Source: Sphingomonas hankyongi (GTDB lineage: Bacteria > Pseudomonadota > Alphaproteobacteria > Sphingomonadales > Sphingomonadaceae). Taken from it: 64,000 nucleotides of DNA. Of the stretch, positions 55,501 through 64,000 are shown in pieces. Position numbers and translations under genes: made by a program. The stretch is from positions 36,001 to 100,000 of the forward strand of contig NZ_JAMGBE010000004.1 of assembly GCF_023516575.1 (NCBI RefSeq). Reading direction: 5' to 3'. Numbering within the stretch: position 1 is the stretch's first letter; every line of letters begins with the position of its first letter. The notes beneath the pieces are model-generated. The model ran no database searches. It had not been told where the DNA came from and saw nothing but the letters and a program-made list of their open reading frames with translations.

Positions 55501-55836
55501 GGCAGCGCCAAGGGCGTCGTCTTCATCACTATCGAGGACGAGACCGGCGTCGCCAACCTGGTCGTCTGGCCGGATGTGTTCGAAAAGCAGCGCAAGATCG
55601 TGATGGGCGCACGCCTGATGGCCGTCCACGGCATCATCCAGCGCGATGAGGACAGCAATGTGATCCACGTCGTGGCGCGGCATCTCGAGGATCATAGCGG
55701 CATGCTTCGACACCTGAGCGATTCAGAGATGCCCTCTACCCTGTCGCAAGGCGACGGGGCCGGAAGCTGGCGCCCGCCCGGGTCGCGGCACCCGCGCGAT
55801 GTCGAAGTCATACCGAAAAGTCGGGATTTTCATTAA
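52555..55836 (+). CDS. dnaE2: Error-prone DNA polymerase III alpha subunit DnaE2
   Basis: 1093-residue C-family polymerase for SOS translesion synthesis. PHP domain at the N terminus ([32 protein letters not shown]), then palm signatures [18 protein letters not shown] and [23 protein letters not shown]. The thumb/finger segments are [21 protein letters not shown] and [19 protein letters not shown]. A C-terminal OB-fold region ([25 protein letters not shown]) follows. The ATG at 52555 gives normal DnaE2 length; the frame is open upstream over imuB. Confidence 0.97.
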   Translation: [1093 protein letters not shown]

Positions 55837-55971
55837 GTCAAAGCCGGCCCAAGCGACCAGCCACAGAGAGGAACGCCGACCCGTTGCCCGAACCAGATCA
55901 ACCGCCCACGTTCATCAAGCGGCAATGTCACGGCGCGATTCTTGCCGCAAAGTTTGCCTAAGAACATGAGC

Positions 55972-56382
55972 ATGAAACGGATTCTGACCAAGATCGCTCT
56001 CGTCGCCTTGGCTGCCACGGTGCCCGTCACCGCGTCTGCACAAGCGGCGCTCGAAGGACATTGGAAAAACGGCAAAGGCAGCGTCGTCGTGCGCGTAGCT
56101 CCGTGCGGCAATGCCTATTGCGGCACCGTCGTGGAGGCGTCGGAGAAAGCCAAGGCGGGCGCGCGCAAGGGCGGGACCAGCAACCTGATTGGTACGCGGA
56201 TCCTGTCCAACCTGCGACAAGCCGGTGACAATGTGTACAAGGGACAGGCTTTCGAGCCGAAGCGCAACATCCGCGCTCCCGCAACCATCCGATTGATCAA
56301 TCCGAACACGCTCCAGGTGAAGGGCTGTGCAATTGCCGGCATGCTGCTCTGCAAGGAGCAGCGCTGGACGCGCGTCAGCTGA
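55972..56382 (+). CDS. Exported DUF2147 protein
   Basis: 136 residues. Signal peptide KRILTKIALVALAATVPVTASA, then the DUF2147 domain: GHWKNGKGSVVVRVAPCGNAYCGTVVEA, PIRAPATIRLINPNTLQVKGC and the C-terminal [10 protein letters not shown]. Three to four Cys suggest a disulfide in the periplasm. The ATG at 55972 has AAGAAC 7 bases upstream; an ATG at 55966 is an alternative. Function unknown. Convergent with hutH, overlapping its 3' end by eight bases. Confidence 0.88.
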   Translation: MKRILTKIALVALAATVPVTASAQAALEGHWKNGKGSVVVRVAPCGNAYCGTVVEASEKAKAGARKGGTSNLIGTRILSNLRQAGDNVYKGQAFEPKRNIRAPATIRLINPNTLQVKGCAIAGMLLCKEQRWTRVS

Positions 56383-57883
56383 GCGCGAAACCGTCCCCGA
56401 CGCTAACTCCGCCGAGCACGAGTTGCTGCAGCGCTGCCATGTCGTCGGCCCAATAGCGGTCTGAGCCGAAACGCGGCGTAACGCTGCGAACCTTCGCGTG
56501 AATCTTCTGCAGCTTGGCGCTGGTTTTGAGCGGTGCGTGGAAGTCGATGCCCTGCGCGGCGGCGATCAATTCGACAGCAATCACCCCTGCGGCGTTCCGC
56601 GCAATCTGCACCGCTTTTCGCCCAGCGATCGGCGCCATCGAGACGTGATCTTCCTGGCCTGCTGAAGTCGGGATCGAATCGACGCTGGCCGGGAACGCAA
56701 GGCTCTTGTTCTCGCTGACCAGGGCGGCCGCCGTGACTTGCGGAATCATCAGGCCGGAGTTCGCGCCGCTGTCCTCGGTCAGGAAGGGCGGAAGGCCGCT
56801 CATCTTCGGATCGACCAGGACGCTCGTGCGCCTTTCGCTAAGCGATCCGACCTCGCACAGCGCCATTGCGATCGTGTCGGCCGCAAACGCGACCGGCTGG
56901 GCATGGAAGTTGCCGCCCGAAATGGCGACATCCTCATCGGGAAACAGGATCGGGTTATCGGTCACTGCGCCAGCTTCGATCGTCAGGGTCCGCGCGGCGT
57001 TCTGAAGGAGGTCGAGCGCAGCCCCCATCACCTGCGGCTGGCACCGGAAACTGTACGGATCCTGCACCTTGGGACAGCCGCTCTTGTGGCTGGCGAGGAT
57101 TTCGCTGCCGTCGAGCAGGGCGTGGAGGATTGCGGCGACACGGATTTGACCCGGCTGCCCGCGCAATTCGGAAATGCGCGGATCGAACGGCTTGGACGAG
57201 CCCTTGAGCGCGTCGACCGATAGGGCGCCCGCAGCTAGTGCGGCGGCGAACACGCGCTCACCTAGGAAAAGCGCATCGAGCGCGATTGCCGTTGAAGCCT
57301 GCGTGCCATTTATGAGCGCGAGGCCTTCCTTCGGGCCGAGCTCCAGCGGCGCCATCCCCAACTTTTGCAGCGCTTCCTCGGCGGGCATCGCAATGCCGGT
57401 CACATCGATGCTTCCGTGGCCCATGAGGGCCGCGGTCATATGGGCGAGAGGAGCGAGGTCGCCGCTTGCGCCCACGCTGCCCTGCGATGGAATGACCGGC
57501 ATGGCATCCTTGTCGAGCAGCGCATGCAGGGCCTCGATGACGATCGGGCGAACGCCTGAATGCCCGCGCCCGAGGCCGAGCAACTTGAGCAGGATCATAA
57601 GCCTCGTGACGTGACGCGGAAGCGGTTCTCCGAGTCCCGCGCTATGCGACAGGATCAAGTTGGTCTGGAGCTCGGCTAGACGCTCATCTGGAATGCGCGT
57701 GTTGGCGAGCAGGCCGAAGCCGGTGTTCACGCCATAGACCGTCTCGCCGCCCGCAACGATGCGATCGACGGAGGCGGCGGCAGTTGCGACACGCTGCATC
57801 GAGGCGTCGTCGAGCCGCGCATCAGTGCCGATCCACAGCAGACGAAGCTGTTCTAGTGAGACGCTCGTCGGATCCAGCTTCAC
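56375..57883 (-). CDS. hutH: Histidine ammonia-lyase
   Basis: Deaminates histidine to urocanate. 502 residues from the GTG at 57883, which overlaps the hutU stop (GTGA). The MIO cofactor tripeptide Ala-Ser-Gly lies at about 139-141 in [14 protein letters not shown]. The catalytic Tyr is in [24 protein letters not shown] and [13 protein letters not shown] are family signatures. First step of the hut pathway; transcribed after hutU. The frame is open upstream only through hutU. Confidence 0.97.
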   Translation of the reverse strand: MKLDPTSVSLEQLRLLWIGTDARLDDASMQRVATAAASVDRIVAGGETVYGVNTGFGLLANTRIPDERLAELQTNLILSHSAGLGEPLPRHVTRLMILLKLLGLGRGHSGVRPIVIEALHALLDKDAMPVIPSQGSVGASGDLAPLAHMTAALMGHGSIDVTGIAMPAEEALQKLGMAPLELGPKEGLALINGTQASTAIALDALFLGERVFAAALAAGALSVDALKGSSKPFDPRISELRGQPGQIRVAAILHALLDGSEILASHKSGCPKVQDPYSFRCQPQVMGAALDLLQNAARTLTIEAGAVTDNPILFPDEDVAISGGNFHAQPVAFAADTIAMALCEVGSLSERRTSVLVDPKMSGLPPFLTEDSGANSGLMIPQVTAAALVSENKSLAFPASVDSIPTSAGQEDHVSMAPIAGRKAVQIARNAAGVIAVELIAAAQGIDFHAPLKTSAKLQKIHAKVRSVTPRFGSDRYWADDMAALQQLVLGGVSVGDGFALS

Positions 57884-59538
57884 GCCTTCACCATCGGCAA
57901 ATCCAGCCCCTGCTCGCGCGCGCAATCGATCGCGATCGCATAGCCCGCGTCCGCGTGCCGCATGACGCCGGTCCCGGGATCGTTCCACAACACGCGTTCG
58001 AGCCGTCGCGCGGCATCGTCCGTCCCGTCGGCGACGATCACCATTCCGCTATGCTGCGAATATCCCATGCCTACGCCGCCGCCGTGATGCAGCGACACCC
58101 AGGTTGCGCCGGAAGCAGTGTTAAGCAGCGCATTGAGCAATGGCCAGTCGGACACGACGTCGCTTCCGTCCTGCATGCTTTCCGTCTCGCGGTTGGGCGA
58201 AGCCACCGAGCCGCTGTCGAGATGATCGCGGCCAATCACGATCGGCGCCGACACCTCGCCGCTCCGAACCATCTCGTTGAACGCCAGGCCGAGCCTGTGG
58301 CGCTGGCCCAGTCCGACCCAGCAAATGCGCGCAGGCAGGCCCTGAAATGCGATGCGTTCGCGCGCCATGTCGAGCCAGCGGTGAAGGTGGGGATCGTCCG
58401 GAATCAGCTCCTTCACGCGCTGGTCGGTGCGGTAGATGTCTTCCGGATCCCCCGACAGAGCCGCCCACCGGAAGGGACCAATCCCTCGGCAGAAGAGCGG
58501 TCGCACATAGGCCGGGACGAAGCCCGGAAAGTCGAATGCATGCTCGACGCCCATGTCTTTGGCTTCCTGCCGGATGTTGTTGCCATAATCGAAGGTCGGG
58601 ACTCCCATCTCCCTGTAGGCGAGCATCGCTTCGACGTGGGTCGCCATCGACTCCCGGGCAGCCGCGGCGACCGCGGCGGGATCGCGTTCCCGCATTTCCT
58701 GCCAGTGAGCGACGCTCCATCCGGCCGGACAATAGCCATTGGCCGGATCGTGTGCGCTCGTCTGGTCGGTAAGCGCATCCGGCCGGATATCGCGCTTGAT
58801 CATCTCGGGCAGGACTTCGGCTGCATTCCCGAGCAGCCCCACGCTGGTCGGTTCTTCCGCCGTGCGGATGATCTCCAGCGCTTCGTCAATGCTCGTCGCG
58901 CGCCGGTCGAGGTACCGTGTCTCCAGCCTTTTTTCGATGCGGCTTTCCTGAACCTCGATGGCAATGCAATGCGCACCGGCCATCACTGCCGCCAACGGCT
59001 GCGCGCCACCCATTCCCCCGAGCCCGGCGGTGAGGATCCAGCGGCCCTTTAGGTCCCCGCCATAATGCTGGCGGCCCATCTCCGCGAACGTCTCATATGT
59101 CCCTTGGACGATGCCTTGCGTGCCGATGTAGATCCAGCTGCCGGCGGTCATCTGGCCGTACATCATGAGCCCGGCGCGATCGAGTTGGTTGAAGCACTCC
59201 CAGGTGGCCCATTTGGGAACGATGTTCGAGTTGGCGATCAGTACCCGCGGCGCATCCTTGTGCGTGCGGAACACGCCCACCGGTTTGCCCGACTGGACGA
59301 GGAGAGTCTGGTCGTCCTCAAGCCGCTCCAGTGTCTCGACGATCTTGTCGAAGCATTCCCAATTGCGCGCGGCGCGGCCGATCCCGCCATACACCACGAG
59401 GCTTTGCGGATCCTCGGCGACCTCGTCGTCGAGATTGTTCATCAGCATTCGGACCGCAGCTTCTGTCGCCCAGCTCTTCGCCACGATATCGCTTCCGCGG
59501 CGCGCGCGAATGTGACGGCTGTTGTCGCGTCTGCTCAT
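57880..59538 (-). CDS. hutU: Urocanate hydratase
   Basis: NAD-dependent enzyme converting urocanate to imidazolonepropionate. 552 residues, the family length, from the ATG at 59538. Signatures are [46 protein letters not shown] and the NAD/active-site [19 protein letters not shown] and [17 protein letters not shown]. The stop overlaps hutH's GTG. The hutI stop lies 14 bases upstream of its start, so hutI-hutU-hutH form one transcript. Confidence 0.97.
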   Translation of the reverse strand: MSRRDNSRHIRARRGSDIVAKSWATEAAVRMLMNNLDDEVAEDPQSLVVYGGIGRAARNWECFDKIVETLERLEDDQTLLVQSGKPVGVFRTHKDAPRVLIANSNIVPKWATWECFNQLDRAGLMMYGQMTAGSWIYIGTQGIVQGTYETFAEMGRQHYGGDLKGRWILTAGLGGMGGAQPLAAVMAGAHCIAIEVQESRIEKRLETRYLDRRATSIDEALEIIRTAEEPTSVGLLGNAAEVLPEMIKRDIRPDALTDQTSAHDPANGYCPAGWSVAHWQEMRERDPAAVAAAARESMATHVEAMLAYREMGVPTFDYGNNIRQEAKDMGVEHAFDFPGFVPAYVRPLFCRGIGPFRWAALSGDPEDIYRTDQRVKELIPDDPHLHRWLDMARERIAFQGLPARICWVGLGQRHRLGLAFNEMVRSGEVSAPIVIGRDHLDSGSVASPNRETESMQDGSDVVSDWPLLNALLNTASGATWVSLHHGGGVGMGYSQHSGMVIVADGTDDAARRLERVLWNDPGTGVMRHADAGYAIAIDCAREQGLDLPMVKA

Positions 59539-59552
59539 CTGTTCTGTGGCGC

Positions 59553-60764
59553 TCAGTTGTCGATACCCCCAAAAATTCGCCGCTCGGGACCTGGGAGGCC
59601 GACCCAATAGCCGAGCTCGGCGATAGATTCGATCCGCCAGACGGCCAGGTCCGCCTGCTTGCCCGCTGCAACGCTGCCTACGGCATAGGCCAGACCAAGC
59701 GCGCGAGCCGCGTTTATCGTCATTCCCGCAAGCGCCTCTTCGGGCGTCAGGCCGAAGAAAGTGCAAGCCATGTTCATCGCCAAGGTGGGCGAGAGCATTG
59801 GTGAGGTCCCAGGATTGCAATCCGTGGCCACCGCCATCGGCACCTTATGCCTGCGCAGCAGAGCAACGGGCGGCTTCTTCTCCTCCTGCAGAGCATAGAA
59901 AGCGCCGGGAAGCAGGACTGCGACCGTGCCGGCTGCCGCCAACGCCTTGGCCCCCGCCTCGTCGAGATGTTCCAGGTGGTCGGCGGAAAGCGCGCGATAT
60001 TGCGCCGCGAGCGCCGCCCCATGCTGGTTCGAGAGCTGCTCGGCGTGAAGTCGCACACGCAGCCCGTGGTGGGCGGCGGCCTTGAACAGGCGCTCAACTT
60101 CCTCAGGCGTGAATGCGATGGTGTCGCAAAAAGCGTCGACGCTTGTGGCCAGCCCCTGCTTCGCGGCGGCGGGTATCAGCTTGTCGACGATCTCGCCGAC
60201 ATAATGCGCTCGTCGGTCGCGCTGGTCGGCAGGCAGCGCATGGAGCGCAAGCAAAGTGGGCGCGATCCGCACCGGTTCGTTTTTCCCGAGCTCCGCGGCG
60301 ATCTTTAGCAATCGAAGCTCACTGTCAGGATCGAGGCCGTATCCCGACTTGATTTCGATCGTCGTGCAGCCCCCAGCCATCAACGCATGGAGACGGCGCC
60401 GGCTCTGCTCAAGCAAGGCCTCGTCGGAAGCGGCGGCCGTCTGCTTCACCGTCGACGCTATCCCACCGCCGGTCTTAGCTATTTCCTCGTAGCTCGCCCC
60501 CGCGCGGCGCATCGCATGTTCGTCGGCCCGTGTGCCGCCGAAGACGAGGTGCGTATGGCAATCGATCAGCCCGGGCGTGACCCACGCGCCGCCAAAAGCA
60601 TCAACCTGCTTGGCGCGGAAGCCAGCAAGCTCGGTGCGTTTTCCGACTCGCACGACCTTCCCGTCGGCAATGCCGATGGCCGCATTCTCGATGAGCCCGA
60701 GCGGATTGCCCGGCCTTTCTTCGAATGTAGCGACATTGCAGTCGACGAGGAGCCGGTCCCACAT
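59553..60764 (-). CDS. hutI: Imidazolonepropionase
   Basis: Zn/Fe-dependent amidohydrolase opening imidazolonepropionate to formiminoglutamate. 403 residues with metal His pair in [56 protein letters not shown] and [12 protein letters not shown] follow the family pattern. First gene of the minus-strand hut operon. A 41-base gap separates it from divergent hutG, too short for much besides overlapping promoters. Confidence 0.97.
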   Translation of the reverse strand: MWDRLLVDCNVATFEERPGNPLGLIENAAIGIADGKVVRVGKRTELAGFRAKQVDAFGGAWVTPGLIDCHTHLVFGGTRADEHAMRRAGASYEEIAKTGGGIASTVKQTAAASDEALLEQSRRRLHALMAGGCTTIEIKSGYGLDPDSELRLLKIAAELGKNEPVRIAPTLLALHALPADQRDRRAHYVGEIVDKLIPAAAKQGLATSVDAFCDTIAFTPEEVERLFKAAAHHGLRVRLHAEQLSNQHGAALAAQYRALSADHLEHLDEAGAKALAAAGTVAVLLPGAFYALQEEKKPPVALLRRHKVPMAVATDCNPGTSPMLSPTLAMNMACTFFGLTPEEALAGMTINAARALGLAYAVGSVAAGKQADLAVWRIESIAELGYWVGLPGPERRIFGGIDN

Positions 60765-60805
60765 GCGCGTCGCCTTAGGCGAGCACTGCTGCTAGCGTCA
60801 AAGCG

Positions 60806-61687
60806 ATGGCGGGCTGGCCCAACCTTTCCGAGCTCCTTTCAGCCGATCATGTCGACGCCCGCGTCGGTTTTGTCGGCGCGCCGCTCGCCGCGGGCTCTGT
60901 CACTCCGGGCCGATGCGACCTTGCGCCCCAGCTGCTGCGTCAGACGCTGCGGCGAATGGGACGCTACGACGTCGAAACCGGCCGCGACTTGCAAATGGAG
61001 GTCGCCGACCGAGGCGATGTCGACATTGCGGGCCTCAGCATCGAGGACGCCACCCCGATCATCTGCGACGCAGTCGGTGCAAGCGCAGTCAGTCATGCGC
61101 TGACGCTTCTCATTGGCGGAAACAACGCCGTGACGCGACCCGCCGTCCTGGGCCTTGGCGTACCCCTCGGCCAGGTCGGGCTGATCACGCTGGACGCGCA
61201 TTTCGATATGCGTGACCTCGATGCGGGGCTTGGCAACGGCAATCCGGTGCGCGCGCTTATCGAGGACGGTCTGCCCGGAGCGAACATCGCGCAGGTCGGT
61301 ATCGCGCCGTTCGCAAACAGCGCCAGGATGCATCAGGACGCGCTCGCCGCCGGCAATCTCGTCGTCACCATCGGAGAAGTCTTCAGCGACGGTATATCCG
61401 GCGCGGTCGAGCGCGCGCTCGACCATGTGTCACATTGCACTTTGCTCGTGGTTGATTGTGACATCGACGTCATCGACCGGTCGCAGTTCCCCGCGGCGCC
61501 GGGGGCACGTCCCGGGGGCATGGCCGTGCGCGATTTCTTCGCTGCAGTACGACAGCTTGCATGCGACCCGCGTGTGCGCGTGATCGATCTCACCGAGTGG
61601 GATCCGCCTTTGGACTCTACCGACCTCAGCGCCTTGACTGCCGCCCGCTGGGTCGCCGAGTGCCTTGCCGGTTTCGAGAGCCGCTAG
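60806..61687 (+). CDS. hutG: Arginase-family formimidoylglutamase (HutG-like)
   Basis: 293 residues; its place beside hutI suggests hydrolysis of formiminoglutamate to glutamate and formamide. Arginase-fold marks: DAHFDMRD (130-137, DAHxD) and DCDIDVIDRS (217-226), both metal-ligating. The first motif is GGNNAVT (104-110) where most ureohydrolases have GGDHS, so the first metal-ligating His is Asn. Divergent from hutI. Either a variant metal site or a different substrate; the operon context favours hutG. Confidence 0.82.
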   Translation: MAGWPNLSELLSADHVDARVGFVGAPLAAGSVTPGRCDLAPQLLRQTLRRMGRYDVETGRDLQMEVADRGDVDIAGLSIEDATPIICDAVGASAVSHALTLLIGGNNAVTRPAVLGLGVPLGQVGLITLDAHFDMRDLDAGLGNGNPVRALIEDGLPGANIAQVGIAPFANSARMHQDALAAGNLVVTIGEVFSDGISGAVERALDHVSHCTLLVVDCDIDVIDRSQFPAAPGARPGGMAVRDFFAAVRQLACDPRVRVIDLTEWDPPLDSTDLSALTAARWVAECLAGFESR

Positions 61688-61767
61688 GACTGTAAGGCGA
61701 CACCGTAGCCCTGCTCCACGCGTTAGCGTCCCGCAAGCGGAGATCATCATCCATCTCGATTGCCACT

Positions 61768-61896
61768 TCATGCGCCATCCGCGCGAGAGGATGCAGCGTC
61801 GGGGACGACGATCTCGGCAGGCTGCTCAATAAGGAGCGGCCTCCGCTCGTCTAAGATGGCGTATCGAACAAGCTCTTCATCTGCCGAATAATTCAT
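61768..61896 (-). CDS. Possible small hypothetical protein, maybe frameshifted
   Basis: A 42-codon frame from ATG 61896 (overlapping the ligase end by 20 bases) reads NYSADEELVRYAILDERRPL and LLIEQPAEIVVPD and then stops at 61768. A second frame, shifted by one, continues sensibly as HPLARMAHEVAIEMDDDL and RLRDANAWSRATVSP down to about 61700. Both parts look more coding-like than typical intergenic frames. Together they may be a small gene with a frameshift or a non-functional remnant. No family recognised. Confidence 0.25.
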   Translation of the reverse strand: MNYSADEELVRYAILDERRPLLIEQPAEIVVPDAASSRADGA

Positions 61897-62902
61897 CGAG
61901 CTCGGATGGCTTGAGCTCGGGGGCGAGCTGGTCGAAGGTGCACTGCGCCGGGTCCTTGTCCGGCCGCCAGCGCACGAAGCCGGTGCCATGGCGGAACCGG
62001 CGGCCGGTCACCTGGTCGTAGCGCACCTCGACGACCAGCTCGGTCTTTAGCGGCTGCCACTCGGCGGAGCGCGCGGTCGCCCACCGGCTGGGGCCGCCCG
62101 GTGCATCTCCGGTGAACCCGGGAGGCTTTATAAGGCTCTCTAGCTTCTTGGTCAGCGCCGGCCTGTCTTCCGCCTTCAGCGCGGATGTGAATCCAACATG
62201 GTGCAGCAACCCCGCCGAATCGTAGAGCCCGAGAAGCAGCGATCCGACTTCCTTCTTCTTTTCCGCGTAGCGGAAGCCCCCGACGACGCAGTCCGCAGTG
62301 CGCTGTTGCTTCACCTTGATCATCGCTCGCTCGCCTGACCGATATTCAAGGCCGGTCCGCTTCGCGATGACACCGTCGAGCGCTCCGCCGCTGCCCTTCA
62401 GCCAAGCGAGCGCCGTGTCACGGTCGCTCGTCACCGGCGAGAGATGAAGGCCGGCACGCGCATTGTTCTTGTAAAAGCGTTCGAGCGCAGCGCGACGCAG
62501 CGCGAGCGGCTCGCCGACCAAGGACCTTCCATCGAGTTCGAGCAAATCGAACAGCATCAGCTCGGCTGGCGTTTCGGTGCTGAGTTTTCGGATGCGGCTT
62601 TCGGCCGGGTGCAGCCTGAGCTGAAGCGCGTCAAAGGATAAGGAATCGTCGACCGAGATGATCAGCTCGCCGTCGAGCAGGAAGTCGTCGCGCGCCAGCC
62701 GGCGCAGCATCTCGGTGACTTCGGGGAAATAGCGCGCGAGCGGCTTGCCCGACTTCGACGTCAAAGTGACTTCATTCCCATCTCGCCTGGCCAGGCAGCG
62801 AAATCCGTCCCACTTGGGCTCGAATTGCCACCCCTCGCCGTCCGGCAGCTCGGATGCGAGCAACGCCTCCATCGGAGAGATTTGCGCGCTGCGCCTGGCC
62901 AT
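61877..62902 (-). CDS. ATP-dependent DNA ligase (LigC/LigD-like)
   Basis: 341-residue ATP-dependent ligase. The nucleotidyl Lys30 is in FEPKWDGFRC (motif I KxDG). Then DFLLDGELII (motif III), LDGVIAKRTGLEYRSGERAMIKVK (motifs IV/V) and an OB-fold domain ending FVRWRPDKDPAQCTFDQL. It is the size of stand-alone LigC-type or the ligase domain of LigD; no Ku or polymerase domain is adjacent. Role in repair or end joining inferred. Convergent with hutG, 190 bases apart. Confidence 0.94.
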   Translation of the reverse strand: MARRSAQISPMEALLASELPDGEGWQFEPKWDGFRCLARRDGNEVTLTSKSGKPLARYFPEVTEMLRRLARDDFLLDGELIISVDDSLSFDALQLRLHPAESRIRKLSTETPAELMLFDLLELDGRSLVGEPLALRRAALERFYKNNARAGLHLSPVTSDRDTALAWLKGSGGALDGVIAKRTGLEYRSGERAMIKVKQQRTADCVVGGFRYAEKKKEVGSLLLGLYDSAGLLHHVGFTSALKAEDRPALTKKLESLIKPPGFTGDAPGGPSRWATARSAEWQPLKTELVVEVRYDQVTGRRFRHGTGFVRWRPDKDPAQCTFDQLAPELKPSELDELFGR

Positions 62903-62989
62903 TTGCAGACAATTCGCTGGTCCCTGCAGTCGTTCCCGTTGCGCGACGACGCGCGGCTGTTACCTATCGGCTAAAGGGGAGGCCACAAC

Positions 62990-64000
62990 ATGAAGGTAAA
63001 TCCGCAAGTCGAAGCCGCGACCGCTCGCTACATCGACAGCCTTGGAACGGACGCTCTTCAAAAGGCGCATGATTATACGGTCGGCGGACATTGGCTGCTG
63101 CTCTGGGGCCTGCTCGTCTCGGCGATCGTCACCTGGCTGATCGTCCGCTCGGGTCTGCTTGACCGGATCGATCGTAAGTTTGCCGAGCGCCGCGCCAATC
63201 TGCGGGCCTTCGTGGTCAGCGCGATCTTCTTCCTCGTCTCCGGTTTGCTGACGATTCCGTGGACGATCTATTCGAGCTGGTACCGGGAGCGCGGCTATGG
63301 GCGCACTAGCCAGCCGCTCGGGGACTTCCTTTTGCAGGGAGGGATCTCCCTCGTCATCAGCACGCTCCTCGGCGCGATCTTCCTTATGGGCGTCTATTGG
63401 CTGATCCGTCGAACCGGAAAGCGCTGGTGGCTGTGGTCCGGCGGGCTGACTGCGGTGGCTCTTGCAGTGATCCTGTTGCTCGCGCCGGTCCTGATCGAAC
63501 CCTTGTTCAACCGCTATGAGGCGGTGCCGGCCGGTCCCGTGCGCGATGCCGTGGTTGAGATGGCCGGCCGCGCCGGAATCCCCGCGAACAAGATCTACAT
63601 GTACAACGGCTCTCGCCAATCCAACAATTTCACGGCCAATGCCGGCGGCGTTGGAAGCACCGCTCGCGTCGCCATCTCCGACGTAGCCTTCAAGAATGCG
63701 ACGCTGGATGAAGTGCGGGCGGTCACCGGCCACGAGATCGGCCATTATGTGCTCAAGCACAGCTGGCAGGGCCTGGTGTTCTTCTCGATCGCGGCGGTCG
63801 TCCTGTTCTGGCTGGCGGACCTGCTGTTCCCGCGATTCGCGCGGGTGTTCGGATCGAGCGCGTCAATTGGCGACCCGCGCGGGGTTGCCGTTCTGATGTT
63901 CATGGTCGGCCTCTTCGCGCTTCTGGTGAGCCCTCTGTTCAATGCATTCAGCCGCACCCGCGAAAGCCAAGCGGATCTTTACTCGTTGCAGACCGAGAAT
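62990..64000 (+). CDS. M48-family (Ste24-type) zinc metalloprotease, N-terminal part
   Basis: Translated by hand from the ATG at 62990 (Shine-Dalgarno AAAGGGGAGG) to the window edge: 337 residues, no stop. Hydrophobic segments cover residues about 35-55, 72-95, 118-140, 150-172, 262-280 and 298-320. Zinc motif HEIGH is at 248-252 in RAVTGHEIGHYVLKHS, and the third ligand Glu325 is in RTRESQADLY. YNGSRQSNNFTANAGG is typical of the CAAX-processing Ste24 group. Divergent from the ligase gene. Confidence 0.95.
   Translation, partial: MKVNPQVEAATARYIDSLGTDALQKAHDYTVGGHWLLLWGLLVSAIVTWLIVRSGLLDRIDRKFAERRANLRAFVVSAIFFLVSGLLTIPWTIYSSWYRERGYGRTSQPLGDFLLQGGISLVISTLLGAIFLMGVYWLIRRTGKRWWLWSGGLTAVALAVILLLAPVLIEPLFNRYEAVPAGPVRDAVVEMAGRAGIPANKIYMYNGSRQSNNFTANAGGVGSTARVAISDVAFKNATLDEVRAVTGHEIGHYVLKHSWQGLVFFSIAAVVLFWLADLLFPRFARVFGSSASIGDPRGVAVLMFMVGLFALLVSPLFNAFSRTRESQADLYSLQTEN

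Overview
The window is GC-rich, tightly packed bacterial chromosome. Gene content points to an alphaproteobacterium, most likely Sphingomonadales. The signs are a TonB-dependent receptor, the sufRBC-DS-sufT-sufA operon, an imuA-imuB-dnaE2 mutagenesis cassette behind an alphaproteobacterial-type LexA box (GAAC-N7-GAAC), an egtBD pair, PAKAGxQ-type palindromic repeats and lipid/surface glycosylation genes. This assignment is inference from gene families; no rRNA or tRNA gene was recognised. No gene-free stretch exceeds 300 bases.

Layout. 1-5.4 kb: a truncated TonB receptor, infC and thrS (minus), a small membrane protein paired with a small HTH regulator, and an aldo/keto reductase. 5.5-10.6 kb: a plus-strand run holding a putative glycosyltransferase, an alpha/beta hydrolase, a TPR protein, glyoxalase I, nitronate monooxygenase, glyoxalase II and a lipoprotein. 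10.6-15.2 kb: acyl-CoA synthetase, gamma-glutamyltransferase and dihydroorotate dehydrogenase. 15.3-21 kb: an eight-gene SUF iron-sulfur operon in which every gene overlaps the next, including an unnamed small membrane protein between sufC and sufD. 21-23.4 kb: a subtilisin-type protease with lipobox, Thr-Pro repeat linker and probable C-terminal beta-barrel. 23.5-34.3 kb: housekeeping and stress genes (dapD, tlpA, galU, HNH nuclease, gluQRS, cobalamin adenosyltransferase, egtB/egtD, yggT, folD, marC).

34.3-43.1 kb is a glycosylation island: three large multi-spanning membrane proteins of GT-C character, two GT2 glycosyltransferases, a GtrA flippase-like protein and two SAM methyltransferases. 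43.2-49.7 kb: an EF-hand protein with terminator, cyclopropane-fatty-acid synthase, flavin reductase, DUF808 protein, serS and two tandem paralogous alpha/beta hydrolases, the first apparently starting at CTG. 49.7-55.8 kb: a foreign-looking yefM-yoeB toxin-antitoxin module, then the SOS-type imuA-imuB-dnaE2 cassette. 56-61.7 kb: DUF2147 protein and the histidine-utilisation genes hutHUI with divergent hutG. The end holds an ATP-dependent DNA ligase and a truncated M48 protease.

The most distinctive features are gene packing and start/stop usage. Four convergent gene pairs share their stop codons within 4 bases, infC and one hydrolase appear to use non-standard starts (ATA and CTG), and a palindromic repeat is translated in the same frame at the end of sufR and the beginning of imuA.
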